Shown here one piece after another: positions 1 through 8,650 of a stretch of DNA of 64,000 bases. The notes beneath the pieces were generated by a model. It saw nothing but the letters and a program-made list of their open reading frames with translations, was not told the DNA's origin and made no database searches. This stretch comes from Pirellulales bacterium. GTDB lineage: Bacteria; Planctomycetota; Planctomycetia; Pirellulales; JAEUIK01. How positions within the stretch are numbered: the stretch's first letter is position 1; each line of letters starts with the position of its first letter. The stretch lies in NCBI GenBank assembly GCA_019694435.1, contig JAIBBZ010000026.1:1-64000 (forward strand), written 5' to 3'. Made by a program: the position numbers and the translations under genes.

Positions 1-2
1 TT

Positions 3-635
3 CATCCGGAACTGCCTGGCGATCGCGAGACGTTCACTTGGCAGATCTTGCAGGAGCGTGAAGGCTATGGGTGGATCTTCCCCAAGGGTAACCAGGAGAC
101 TAATCTCGGTGTGTTCACCTTGGCACCTGCCCCGTTGCGAGAGCTGTTGGTCCAGTTCAAGCGGCAGCATGCCGTGACTTCTCCGGCGCGGACTCAGTTC
201 GGTGGGCGGTTCCCCCGCCAGGGACCAATCCGGCGAACCGCGGCCGATGCGCTGGTCTGCTGTGGAGATGCCGCCGGGATGGTGTTTGCCGCCACCGGTG
301 AGGGCATTCGCTATGCCTTGGCTAGCGGTCAGATGGCCGGCGACGCGATGGCAACTGCGTTGCACCAAGGTAAGACGGACTACGCACGGTTGCGCAGTTA
401 TGAACACCGCTGGCAACAGCGGTTTGGTCGCGAACTGCGAGTTGGCGTCCAGGCCCTCGACGTGTTGCGCCGCCTGCGCCGTTCAGGCCATCTCGAACTG
501 GCGCTCCGCCATTGCTCCGATCAGACCATCGCGGAATTTATGCTGGGGCATCGTTGGTTGGCGACCGTCCTGCTGGCGCGACTGACACGCTTGCTTGGGT
601 GCAAACCGACGCCAACCGCCTTAAGGTGTTCTTGA
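3..635 (+). CDS. Geranylgeranyl reductase-family FAD oxidoreductase (C-terminal part)
   Basis: The reading frame is open to the left edge, so the N-terminal FAD-binding Rossmann region lies outside the window. The visible part has the family's YGWIFPKG stretch and the GDAAGMVFAATGEGI motif, which in geranylgeranyl reductase/PHBH-like flavoproteins contacts the FAD pyrophosphate and flavin. The segment GIRYALASGQMAGDA that follows is typical of the same fold. Such enzymes reduce isoprenoid chains or hydroxylate related substrates; the substrate cannot be told from this fragment. It appears to be ordinary host sequence bordering the accessory region. Confidence 0.8.
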   Translation, partial: HPELPGDRETFTWQILQEREGYGWIFPKGNQETNLGVFTLAPAPLRELLVQFKRQHAVTSPARTQFGGRFPRQGPIRRTAADALVCCGDAAGMVFAATGEGIRYALASGQMAGDAMATALHQGKTDYARLRSYEHRWQQRFGRELRVGVQALDVLRRLRRSGHLELALRHCSDQTIAEFMLGHRWLATVLLARLTRLLGCKPTPTALRCS

Positions 636-1114
636 CGTCGCTGACGGACAGGTGCTTGGGCACCGTGAGGAAATTGCCTGTCGTTGGTCAAAAGTGAAAG
701 CGCTTTCACTTTGGGCGAGAGTCAGAGAGCATCCCGCCCAAAGCCTTGCGAGGTAAGTTCCGCGTCGAGCACGCGGACCTCAGTCAGCGCTCCGGCCACC
801 GTGAAGGGAGAATGTCCGCTGTCTGCCTGCCCCCTCGATCTACAGCAGGCCCAATGCGGTCAACGCGGCCGTAAATCTGAAGTTCACTGCACGATTGCTC
901 GCTGCGGCTGCCCCCCTCTGCAACGCATTGCGAACGAATGCCGATGTTTGCAAGTCCTTGTGTGGATGCTCATGTCAAGCGGGGGATCGACACGCACCAC
1001 CACGTGCTGTTAGGACCAGAATCATGCATTGCGGTGCCGATCTCTTGACGTTACTGCGGGTCACGGATCCCGCGTCAGTCGGCACTTTGCATGTCGTAAC
1101 AGGGGACTTCATCT
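636..1114. other. Intergenic stretch with one palindrome
   Basis: No reading frame with convincing protein character was found. The only clear element is the LacI-type palindrome at 691-712, listed separately. Confidence 0.5.
691..712. promoter_or_regulatory. LacI-family-like operator palindrome
   Basis: A perfect 22-bp inverted repeat centred on GTGAAAGCGCTTTCAC. The core TGAAAGCGCTTTCA fits the general CG-centred operator pattern of LacI-family repressors. It lies downstream of the flavoprotein gene and about 400 bp before the next gene start. No LacI-type regulator is encoded in the window, so the assignment rests on sequence form only. Confidence 0.5.
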
Positions 1115-1546
1115 ATGCGTGACCGGTTGCAGTTGATTAATCAGGGATCAATCGTTCGAGAGTTCCCAGCAAAGCGTCTTGGACAAGCATCGTTTTACGC
1201 TCGCATGCCGATGTCCAGTGAAGAGCTCTTCTTCGATGAGATCCGCCTGTTCAGCGAAAGACTCCCGGCACCGCTTCGCGTAATCGTGATGCCACACGAT
1301 GACGATCATTGCTGCTGGACCTTTGAAGGCGTTGGCGGCGTGTGGGTAATCAATCCCAGTACGTTCGGTGCGCCGTTTGACGTGCAGTTCATCGAGACGG
1401 AGAGCGATTTCGAGGAGCGCTGGAATTGCCTCGTTTGGGATTGGGATTCCAACACGCAACAGCTGGAACTGCGGCAGATCACGATACGCCGCCCCGAGCT
1501 TGCATGGGCACTCGGCGACGAGCCTGCGAGCACACAGGAATCCTAG
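1115..1546 (+). CDS. Hypothetical protein, 143 aa
   Basis: I do not recognise this protein. It is rich in acidic and aromatic residues, for example PHDDDHCCWTFEG and NCLVWDWDSN, and has no signal peptide or membrane segment. The ATG at 1115 is preceded by an AGGGGA ribosome-binding site at a suitable distance. The gene is followed at once by a very strong intrinsic terminator, which supports it being a real single-gene unit. A longer frame on the opposite strand over the same bases has biased composition and is treated as spurious. Confidence 0.6.
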   Translation: MRDRLQLINQGSIVREFPAKRLGQASFYARMPMSSEELFFDEIRLFSERLPAPLRVIVMPHDDDHCCWTFEGVGGVWVINPSTFGAPFDVQFIETESDFEERWNCLVWDWDSNTQQLELRQITIRRPELAWALGDEPASTQES

Positions 1547-1587
1547 GTCGCTAGGCGGGACATGCTCCCACAGCGAAAGCTGACTCG

Positions 1588-1627
1588 CGTGGCCAATGCC
1601 AGTTTGGCATTGGCCACGTTGCTTTTT
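1588..1627 (+). terminator. Strong rho-independent terminator
   Basis: A perfect 14-bp stem (arms 1588-1601 and 1605-1618, loop GTT) is followed by TTGCTTTTT. It ends the 143-residue gene and rules out the apparent frame that starts at 1562. Confidence 0.9.
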
Positions 1628-1631
1628 GTCT

Positions 1632-2284
1632 CCAGCCTGGCGATCGCTTTCAGCGCCATCCTGCTCAAATCTGCGCGACCGTCTCAAGCTCGATCTACCG
1701 CCCCGCAAATCACAATCCGTGGGTTGCCTGCGCCATGTATTGCAAGCGCCGACATTCTCTGACAAACCGCTTCCCGGTATTGGCGAGCATGCCGGTCGGC
1801 TCAAGCGGAGGAAGACGAGTCACAAGATCAGCCCCGCGAGAAAGCGACTAGGAAGCCCCATAGCGGCACTCAAACCCCACGGCCCCAACATAGACTCGTC
1901 GCGAACCCGACCGCCGTAGAAGCTCAACCAGGGCACGTTGGTGCCATTCCACAATACACAAAGCTGACGGGGTCGGATTCGACAGGGCCATCATGGCCGC
2001 GCTCCCGCGGGAAGGTTCAACGTTTGAAGGGATTCGCGCGCGATCGCCAAAGGATGTCGAGATCTGCATGGCGGTGCCGTAGTAGCCCTTCCGACCTTTC
2101 AACGACGCGGAGCCCCAGGGACGTTGATTGACGGTTTGTTCGCGTAGGACCAACTTGGGACATCACACAACTCCGTGGGGTCTGAGTCGTGGTGACACCG
2201 ACGGCGGCGTCAGAGTGCCGCTCGACCGAAGTGGACGTTGCCAGGGCGGCCGTCATCAGGCACGACGACCGGATGCTGCGTCGT
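1632..2284. other. Intergenic stretch, nothing supported
   Basis: Several overlapping short frames exist on both strands, but none has a good ribosome-binding site or protein-like composition. I see no repeat or structure worth naming. Confidence 0.5.
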
Positions 2285-3427
2285 CTACTCCCCCAACTCA
2301 ATCACCAACTCGCTGCGCGGTTCGATGGCCACAGCAATTGAGTAGCCGTCCTGGGCAATCGCTGGGTCGGCGCCCAAATCAGCGGCACCCACCAAGGCGA
2401 TTCGCTGGGGAGCAGTGATCGTCAGCCGTCGCTGATTCTGCGCGTAGTCAAAGCGCAGCCCCTCGGCCACTTTTGCTGAGTAAGCCCGCCAGCCTAGCGC
2501 CTTCAGCGTTGCGATCGTCACGGCCGCATGGCTCGTCAACACGACGATACTCGAAGCCGCCCCAGCTCCAGCGCCGATCCAGGAAAGCAATCGATCCCCC
2601 AGTTCGCCCTGGAGGTGCTCCGCCACGCGCGGAACCTCCGGGTTGAGCAGCATTCCCTCGCCCCAGCCATCCCAGAACAACTCACGATAACGCACCATCG
2701 CCATCGACAGTCGGTCCGGGTCCTCTGCCCGCAGGGCCTGCTCGGCATGTTGCGCGACCTCGCTGATCCGTTGCACATAGTCCCGTACGCTCGGGTGTGA
2801 AAAGAGCCGCTTTAGGGCCGTTGGCACTTGATGCTTGATGCCACCGGGGCGATAGGCCCAAACCAGATGCTCCTCCAGAAACGCGCGATCCACGCCGATC
2901 CGTTGCGGGACGACCTCGCCGCTGGCCTTCGTGACGGTCCCCATCACGCCACCGTAGAGAATCGGCGTGCAATCGTTGGCAGCAACCGAGTGATTGCCAG
3001 CCCGAGCACGTTCGTAGGCCAGAACGCGCTGGGCAATCGGTGCCAGCGGCGGCGTCTGGCCCGTCGCGTAAAACAACTCGGCGGCGCCTCGCAGCGCATA
3101 GCCGACCGTCGAATGCGAGAAGCCGTTCGCGGACGGGCCCCGCCAGCTCAACCGCTCAACGGTCGTCACCGGCCAGGTTTCTTGATGGTCGACGTCACGC
3201 GAGGTGCTGCGCCCTTGGGAGCGAATCGGTTGCACGGCGATTGCCGCTTCGACTCGCGGCTTTCGGTCGCGGCGCGCCCACCACGGCATCACCCGCACGA
3301 TCGTTCCCAGGAAGAACAGCGCGAGTTCAAACCAGTGCACAATTTGCGAACGCACGATTTCAGTGCTCCATCGAGGTTGAGCGTGGCGACGGTCACCTCG
3401 GCGTCGTCGCGTGAAGAAGAAAGGCAT
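2285..3427 (-). CDS. GHMP-kinase-like protein
   Basis: About 380 residues. The middle and C-terminal parts resemble the GHMP kinase fold. The stretch PSANGFSHSTVGYALRGAAE is at the place of the Gly/Ser ATP-binding motif, YERARAGNHSVAANDCTPI resembles the second motif, and GAGAGAASSIVVL matches the C-terminal GAGGGG-type motif. All three are degenerate, so the substrate and even catalytic activity are uncertain. Residues 30-45 are hydrophobic. The ATG at 3427 coincides with a copy of the recurrent ATGCCTTT motif, so the true start may be internal, for example the Met near residue 47. It follows the secreted-protein gene by 25 bp and is probably co-transcribed with it. Confidence 0.45.
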   Translation of the reverse strand: MPFFFTRRRRGDRRHAQPRWSTEIVRSQIVHWFELALFFLGTIVRVMPWWARRDRKPRVEAAIAVQPIRSQGRSTSRDVDHQETWPVTTVERLSWRGPSANGFSHSTVGYALRGAAELFYATGQTPPLAPIAQRVLAYERARAGNHSVAANDCTPILYGGVMGTVTKASGEVVPQRIGVDRAFLEEHLVWAYRPGGIKHQVPTALKRLFSHPSVRDYVQRISEVAQHAEQALRAEDPDRLSMAMVRYRELFWDGWGEGMLLNPEVPRVAEHLQGELGDRLLSWIGAGAGAASSIVVLTSHAAVTIATLKALGWRAYSAKVAEGLRFDYAQNQRRLTITAPQRIALVGAADLGADPAIAQDGYSIAVAIEPRSELVIELGE

Positions 3428-3451
3428 CTGATGCCCGGGCCGTGCGCGTCT

Positions 3452-4480
3452 TCAGTGCGAAATCGTGTAGCGATACGTCCTGTAGACGGGGTACGAATAG
3501 CGATAGGTCCGGTACCAATAGCGCGTCCACGTCGAGGCGGGATCCGCGGCTGGCTGGGGCAACACGAAAACGCTCGGGTCGCCCGGCACGCCAACGTCCG
3601 GTGGGCGGTTGCGGTTTGCGGCGATCCGCCCGCGACGCTGCGTGGCACCTTCGGCCGCTGCGGTCGAGATTCGCTCGCGACGTTCGTCAAGGTCCGCGCG
3701 GCGCCGCTCAGCACGCTGCTGCGCCTGGGTCTCGGCCAGCCGCAAGACCTCCTCGGGCAACTGCTGCCGGCAGCGTGCGGCCAGGGCCAGAAAGATCCGC
3801 GTATAGGTCGCTTCGCCGCCTAGCTCACAGGGGGCGAACGAGAGTCCTTGCAGGTTGAAATGGCGGATCAGTTCGGACAGCGTGCATTCGCCCAAGGTCG
3901 CCGACGGCACTGGCCAACCATAGGCCTGCAACCGCTGAAGCTCGTCACTCACACAGGCCAACCGACGCTTGGCTTGCACGCGGGCGAGTCGCTCGGCTGG
4001 GGTTCGGCATGCCAAGCGCCCGGCGACGACCTTCAATTCACCTAGAACCCGCCGCAGCTCGGCTAACTTCTCAGCCGGGTCCAGCTCGCCATCTCGGACA
4101 CCCTTGAAATCCGCACAAAGGCCTCGGCCTTCGGCCTGCAGCACCAAGGGAAACACGACCGCCAATACCTGCCCATCGGCCAACCGCCACGCGGGCATGC
4201 CTTCACCCTGGCGGACGCGAATCTGCGCCACCTCGTCCAACGCGAGGCGAATATCGTCGTAACCAAGCGGGGCGCTCGGCGACGTCTCCCCCAGGGCCTG
4301 GATCGCCAGGTTCAACAGCGAGCCATCGCAGATCGACGTTTGGCAGGTGGCGGGGTTCAACAGGGCCGCGCTCAGCCGGAGCTGATGTCGGGCCAACAGA
4401 TCGAGGGCCTCGGCCGACGACGGCAGAAAAACAGCCAGTCCGGCAACCAGTTGGGCGCCTTGAGCAACTTTCGATTTCAT
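3452..4480 (-). CDS. Putative secreted protein with Arg/Tyr-rich tail
   Basis: 342 residues. The N-terminus (MKSKVAQGAQLVAGLAVFL, then SSAEA) looks like a signal peptide with a cleavage site. The body contains helical segments with four or more cysteines and a coiled-coil-like stretch rich in Arg, Gln and Glu near residues 250-275. The last 25 residues are dominated by Tyr, Arg and Thr (YRTYRYSYPVYRTYR). I do not recognise a family. The start is supported by AGGAGA upstream. It appears to head an operon with the GHMP-like gene. Confidence 0.55.
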   Translation of the reverse strand: MKSKVAQGAQLVAGLAVFLPSSAEALDLLARHQLRLSAALLNPATCQTSICDGSLLNLAIQALGETSPSAPLGYDDIRLALDEVAQIRVRQGEGMPAWRLADGQVLAVVFPLVLQAEGRGLCADFKGVRDGELDPAEKLAELRRVLGELKVVAGRLACRTPAERLARVQAKRRLACVSDELQRLQAYGWPVPSATLGECTLSELIRHFNLQGLSFAPCELGGEATYTRIFLALAARCRQQLPEEVLRLAETQAQQRAERRRADLDERRERISTAAAEGATQRRGRIAANRNRPPDVGVPGDPSVFVLPQPAADPASTWTRYWYRTYRYSYPVYRTYRYTISH

Positions 4481-4618
4481 CGGCTGGGTCTCCTAGAATC
4501 GGCGGAGAATTGGATTGCGGTTCGTTCCGCAAGAGAAAGGCAAGCAGGCGGCTGGGTTGAGCGAGAAAAAAAGAAAAACATTATCTCGGCTAAACGCGCG
4601 CCCCTCGGGGTACCCAGG

Positions 4619-4702
4619 ATGCCTTTATGAGGCGGGCGCGATTCGCGCGGCTCCGGTTTTCCGGGCCGGTCGCGCCCGGCTAACCCATGGAGCTAAAGGC
4701 AT
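4619..4702. promoter_or_regulatory. Divergent pair of ATGCCTTTA motifs
   Basis: ATGCCTTTA at 4619-4627 points toward the dioxygenase gene starting 73 nt downstream. Its reverse complement at 4694-4702 points toward the secreted-protein gene starting at 4480. The GC-rich sequence between them can form hairpins. Confidence 0.4.
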
Positions 4703-5540
4703 GTCCGACAATCCGACCTACGACGGCTTCAAGCGCGAGCCGCTCGATGAGACTTGCGAGCTGTGGCTGGGCCGGCTACCTGAGAAATTGAGCATGGCCG
4801 CTACCGGCGATTTTGAGTCGCTCTGGCAAGCGCGGCCCGCCGAGCAGGGCAAAGCGAAGATGTTTGGCCGCCAGGTCACCACGCGCCGTTGGACGCGGGC
4901 CTATGAACATGCCTACGCGTTTTCCGGCATTACCGAGGAACAACACGCCCTGCTCCCAGAGCTCGCGCCGCTGTATGACTGGGCGCGAGAGCTGGATCCG
5001 CGGCTGAATGGCCTCTTGGTCAACTGGTACTCAGGGGACGATCAGCACCAAATCACCGAGCATCACGACAAATGGCAGCAACTTGTCGCTGGCGCGCCGA
5101 TCATCATGGTTTCACTGGGCGCGCCGCGGACGTTTCGGATGGTCCACCCCAAGACCCGGGCTAAGCACGATTTTCCCGTGGAGCACGGCAGCGTGATCAT
5201 TCTGCCCAGCGACACGAATCGGGTCTGGAAGCATGCCGTGCTGCACTTTGCCGGCGACTGCGGGCAGCGCATTTCAGTGACCATGCGGTCCTTTCTACCA
5301 GAAGCTGCCAAGCAGAAGCCTCGGCGAGCGGCACGCAAACGTGCCGCTCGCGCTGTAAAATCGCCGCTGCCTTTCGACTCAGAACCGGGGCAACCTTTAC
5401 CCGTCTCGGAGGAACCCACGATGGCCAAGCGTTCGAGCAAGACGTCGCCGCCGATCGGCGACGACGAGATGACGATGTTCGACTTCTTCCTGCAGAACGT
5501 CGACTACGACGCCATGGCCCCGGGGGAGCGCACCACATAG
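4701..5540 (+). CDS. AlkB-like 2-oxoglutarate/Fe(II) dioxygenase
   Basis: 279 residues. The iron ligands are visible as H121-x-D123 (in TEHHDKW) and H178, and the 2-oxoglutarate-binding arginines as R190-x5-R196 (RISVTMR). This is the AlkB pattern HxD...H...RxxxTxR, with Ser in place of the usual Asn. AlkB-type enzymes oxidatively remove alkyl groups from nucleic acids or proteins; the substrate here is unknown. The ATG at 4701 has GGAG upstream. Residues from about 200 onward are a basic linker, then MAKRSSKTSPPIGDDEM with its own GGAGG-like site. The frame stays open after the TAG at 5538-5540 for 35 more codons to a TGA at 5646, so the tail may be a nonsense-interrupted second gene or domain. 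Confidence 0.75.
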   Translation: MSDNPTYDGFKREPLDETCELWLGRLPEKLSMAATGDFESLWQARPAEQGKAKMFGRQVTTRRWTRAYEHAYAFSGITEEQHALLPELAPLYDWARELDPRLNGLLVNWYSGDDQHQITEHHDKWQQLVAGAPIIMVSLGAPRTFRMVHPKTRAKHDFPVEHGSVIILPSDTNRVWKHAVLHFAGDCGQRISVTMRSFLPEAAKQKPRRAARKRAARAVKSPLPFDSEPGQPLPVSEEPTMAKRSSKTSPPIGDDEMTMFDFFLQNVDYDAMAPGERTT

Positions 5541-5648
5541 TCCCGCGTGCTGGCCATGCTGCGGGCCTGCGTCGAAGGAGATCAGCTCAACACCGACAAA
5601 CTGGCCAAGTTGTTCACCGCGGTCAGCGGCGGGCGGTTGGTGACTTGA
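5421..5648 (+). pseudogene. Possible small gene interrupted by an in-frame TAG
   Basis: An ATG at 5421 follows GGAGG and starts MAKRSSKTSPP. The frame reads FFLQNVDYDAM, then meets TAG at 5538-5540, and continues with SRVLAMLRACVEGDQLNTD before a TGA. Both sides look like one helical protein of about 75 residues. A C-to-T change (CAG to TAG) would explain the break; recoding or a sequencing error cannot be excluded. Confidence 0.35.
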
Positions 5649-5675
5649 CTCGAGAGCCCACCGCCAAAAGAAATC

Positions 5676-5770
5676 GCGTGACTCGCTACGCTCGGCGTCG
5701 TAGCCAGCAGAAAGAGAAAAAGGGCAGAAGGCAGAAAAGACTGAGGGTAAGAGGGCGAAAAGGCAAAGCG
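5676..5770 (-). repeat. Post-VR element with hairpin, copy 1
   Basis: A conserved segment that follows the stop codon of DGR-type NACHT-FGE genes: a purine/pyrimidine-biased tract and then a hairpin. Here the stem is GCTACG/CGTAGC (5685-5690 and 5699-5704). Compared with GCTGCG/CGCAGC in the other copies, one base pair has changed on both sides, which supports a real structure. Confidence 0.65.
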
Positions 5771-8128
5771 TTAGTAAGCCCTGACAACACGGAAACCCCT
5801 GAGGTTGCTCCGGTCGTCGGGCGCGAGCCTGATCCGGTTCGCGGAACGGCAGAGCATGGCGTTGAAGCCCCAAGCACCGCCGCGGAGCACGCGGGATCGG
5901 CCTGATGGTGGGCCCTCCGGATCTGTTACCGATTCCTTCGGATACGCCCCGTGCCAGTCACTGCACCACTCCCAGACGTTCCCGTGCATATCAAACAGCT
6001 CAAACCCATTTGGAGCGTAGCTCCCCACCGGGGTCGTATGTCCCACGTACGGGCCTCTCTTTTTCACGCCGTACGGGTAGTTGCCATTGCAATTCGCCTG
6101 CAGGCCGTTCAGCTTCTCACCAAAGTGAAAGGGGGTCTCCGTACCCGCACGGCACGCATACTCCCATTCCGCTTCCGTCGGTAAGCGATACGCCGGACCA
6201 AGCCACAGACAGAACGATACCGCGTCGTACCAGCTCACATGAATCACCGGGCACCGGGGCTCGGGGCTCAGCTTCTTGTAATTGCCTTGCCGCGACTCAT
6301 GACCCACATCGAACAGCGCGTACAGCTCGTTCTTCACCGCGTATTGCGCCAGACTGAAGGGCCGCGTCAGCGTTACCGGGTGTTGCTGTTCGTCGTCCAT
6401 CCGCTCGGGCTCGTCCGCCGGTGAGCCCATCTGAAACGTCGCCGGAATCCCCTTGTCATTCGGGATGATCGACTTGAAGCCACCCAGACACTCACGGGCA
6501 ATCCGCTGAGCGTCGGCGCCGCGCGGGTCGGCGACGATCAGTTGAAACTCGCCCTGATAGGGGCCCAAACATCGTATTTGGTATGGCGCGACTCGTTCGC
6601 TCGCGTCACTTCCCTGCTTCTCGGCGGGAAGAGTCTGATATCGGACCTGCTGATCGTGGCTACGGTAGATCATTTCGGTCGACCGTCGCGTACCCTCGGC
6701 CGTCCCATCACCGGGCCGGTAGATCACGGCCATCGCGGTCGCCCAGGCTTCGGCGTCGGCCGTGGCCAGCGGGAACTCACAGGCATAGCGCCAGACCCAG
6801 TACCAGATGCGCGAATCGGGTTCTTCTTGCAGGTACAGCCGCGAGCGCATCCGCTCGGCATGCTCCTCGGTCGCAAATCGCGCCAGCCACACGGCACTGA
6901 AAAACTCCAGCAAGCTCGTGTCGCGAAACTGGACGTTGACAAAGATGTCCCGCTCGACAAAGCCACAGCCGACAATCGCGTTCCACTCCGCCAGCTTGCG
7001 CAGGTCGTTCTGGACCCGTTCATAGTCGTAGGCGCGCATCCGCGGCGTGGCACTCATCAGCTCGGCCACCTTGAGCAGAAACGAGTCGACGGCCGCTTCG
7101 CCGCACACGGCCGAGCGGTTAGGCGCCGCCCTGCCGGTGAGCATCTCGAACGCCAGCGCGGCTAGCAGCGCCAGCGCCTGATCGGTACGAAGCGACTGCG
7201 AAGCACTTGATGACTTGCGGCTTGCCTCGGCAAGCATGTGTCGGGTCGATTCCCAGAACACGTCGCTGGGGGTCCGGATGCGCTCGAAATCGGCCAAGGC
7301 GACCTGGCGGAGGTAACGTAATACGCGCGGCACGCCAAGAATCGGCCGGGCCTCCTCCGGCACCAGGCGGTACCGATCCTCGCCTAGCAGCCGCCGCTGC
7401 TGATCTGCGTCGAGGTCCTCGAGCAATCCCAACACCCACCGGCGATGCTGGGGCGTGGTTGCCGTGGGCTCAAACAGGGTGTCCCAATGCTGGGCCACCG
7501 CGAAGGGGCGCCCGGCAATTTGGATGCGACATTCTTGGCCCGCAACGTTAAGCGGCTCGGCTTGCAACAGTTCACGCAGGACCTCAACCGCTGCTTCGCC
7601 GGCCTGATCGAGGCCGTCGAACAGCAGCACCAACTTGCCACGACGCGCCAGCCGGCGGAGCGCATCGCCGATTTGCTGGCACTGGCTGGCCACCTGGCCG
7701 GTGTGCGACATGCCTAGGGACTTGAGCATCCGTAGCGCCAGGCAATTGCGAAACAGGTCCCAGTTCCCATTACCGTGACCCTGCTTCAGTTGGTCGATCT
7801 CGACCACGATCGCCACGAGCGACAGATCGTGGTGCATCAAGCGCGCGGCCATCCACTCGCCGGCGATGCTTTTCCCCTCGCCCGACTCGCTGATCAGCAA
7901 CGTGCGGAGCAGTTGACGTTCCTGATAGACCCCGTCGCACCAATCGGCACGCGCGATCGGCTGCCAGGCGCTGTCGTAATTCGCCTGTTTCTCCTGGGGC
8001 GAACTGTCGGGCTGAGGGGCGCCAAAGCTCTCCGGCTGGATGTAGTCTCGCGCCCCACGCTTGGCGTCCGGCGGCACGACGAGGATCCGCATCCGCTGGT
8101 CATGGATAAACGGTGGGCGATCGTCCAT
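5771..8128 (-). CDS. NACHT NTPase-FGE/C-type-lectin-fold protein, type A, left copy
   Basis: 785 residues. The N-terminus RPPFIHDQRMRIL is shared with the copy at 46.5-48.8 kb. A NACHT/STAND-type ATPase follows, with P-loop SESGEGKS and Walker B VLLFDGLD. Next come helical regions, and the last 230 residues are an FGE-sulfatase (C-type-lectin-like) domain with FQMGSPADEP, LPTEAEWEYACRAGTETPF and MHGNVWEWCSDW. The VLRGGAW...CRSANR segment near the C-terminus corresponds to a DGR variable region but carries six differences at non-adenine template positions, so it looks like an old or differently templated target. The ATG at 8128 has GGGGAG upstream and is preferred to the one at 8152. Probably a cytosolic sensor ATPase. 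Confidence 0.8.
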   Translation of the reverse strand: MDDRPPFIHDQRMRILVVPPDAKRGARDYIQPESFGAPQPDSSPQEKQANYDSAWQPIARADWCDGVYQERQLLRTLLISESGEGKSIAGEWMAARLMHHDLSLVAIVVEIDQLKQGHGNGNWDLFRNCLALRMLKSLGMSHTGQVASQCQQIGDALRRLARRGKLVLLFDGLDQAGEAAVEVLRELLQAEPLNVAGQECRIQIAGRPFAVAQHWDTLFEPTATTPQHRRWVLGLLEDLDADQQRRLLGEDRYRLVPEEARPILGVPRVLRYLRQVALADFERIRTPSDVFWESTRHMLAEASRKSSSASQSLRTDQALALLAALAFEMLTGRAAPNRSAVCGEAAVDSFLLKVAELMSATPRMRAYDYERVQNDLRKLAEWNAIVGCGFVERDIFVNVQFRDTSLLEFFSAVWLARFATEEHAERMRSRLYLQEEPDSRIWYWVWRYACEFPLATADAEAWATAMAVIYRPGDGTAEGTRRSTEMIYRSHDQQVRYQTLPAEKQGSDASERVAPYQIRCLGPYQGEFQLIVADPRGADAQRIARECLGGFKSIIPNDKGIPATFQMGSPADEPERMDDEQQHPVTLTRPFSLAQYAVKNELYALFDVGHESRQGNYKKLSPEPRCPVIHVSWYDAVSFCLWLGPAYRLPTEAEWEYACRAGTETPFHFGEKLNGLQANCNGNYPYGVKKRGPYVGHTTPVGSYAPNGFELFDMHGNVWEWCSDWHGAYPKESVTDPEGPPSGRSRVLRGGAWGFNAMLCRSANRIRLAPDDRSNLRGFRVVRAY
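5781..5896 (-). repeat. Diverged DGR variable region (left type A)
   Basis: 116 bp aligned without gaps to the template repeat at 31425-31540. By hand I count 16 differences at template adenines and 6 at other bases, including Met-codon and Gly-codon changes. It is homologous to an authentic variable region but not a simple product of the template present in this window. Confidence 0.6.
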
Positions 8129-8450
8129 CGCGACGGGCTCCCCTGCAAGCATCGATCGTGGCCACGCGGCTGGGCGGCATTATGCCGGGTCACCCCACGC
8201 CGCGAAACGCCGTCGCGCGAGGCGACCGAGTCTAAAAGGCATCCTCATTCCCGCCGGAAAGTGGGGCGAGAGTTTTTGCCAGCCGGCTTAGTGCTCCGTT
8301 TGTCCGGCCCACATGCCTTTGATCTCGCGCAGCCCTGAGTTTTTTGTCCGGCTGCGGCGGCGGAGCCGCAGATCCATGCCTTTACCGATTGCCAGGGGCA
8401 ATCGCCCAGCTTCCGCTGATCCCGCAGACCTTAAGTACCTAGAGTTGAAG
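8129..8450. promoter_or_regulatory. Divergent intergenic region with three ATGCCTTT motifs
   Basis: Between the minus-strand NACHT-FGE gene and the plus-strand small/E1 pair. The motif occurs at 8236-8243 (minus, 107 nt before the start at 8128), 8313-8320 (plus) and 8376-8384 (plus, 66 nt before 8451). No other gene is supported. Confidence 0.4.
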
Positions 8451-8645
8451 ATGTACCGCCCGCTGAATCTCACGCTCATTGACCTTACCCGGCAAGCCCT
8501 TCGGCTCGCGCTGGTCGATCCCGACGCCACGATCCGCCGCGATGCGGCGCAAGCGATGCGCGAGTTGGACCGCCGTGTCGCCGCGGCGAAGCTCACCCAG
8601 TTCCTCCGCCGCAGTGAAACGGGCCGTTCGGCCCGGGTGGGGTGA
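8451..8645 (+). CDS. Small helical protein, 64 aa
   Basis: Starts MYRPLNLTLIDLTRQALRL and contains a segment (PDATIRRDAAQAMRELDRR) like one HEAT-type repeat or a short helical hairpin. The function is unknown. Its TGA overlaps a possible GTG start of the E1-like gene (GTGA at 8642-8645), so translational coupling and joint function with that gene are likely. The ribosome-binding site is weak. Confidence 0.5.
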   Translation: MYRPLNLTLIDLTRQALRLALVDPDATIRRDAAQAMRELDRRVAAAKLTQFLRRSETGRSARVG

Positions 8646-8650
8646 CGCAG

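Noticed and set aside
1562..1762. Small membrane protein frame
   Set aside because: A perfect 14-bp terminator stem runs through it, so the hydrophobic stretch is an artefact.
1848..2301. Overlapping minus-strand frames before the GHMP-like gene
   Set aside because: No ribosome-binding sites or recognisable motifs, and Arg/Ser-rich shadow composition.
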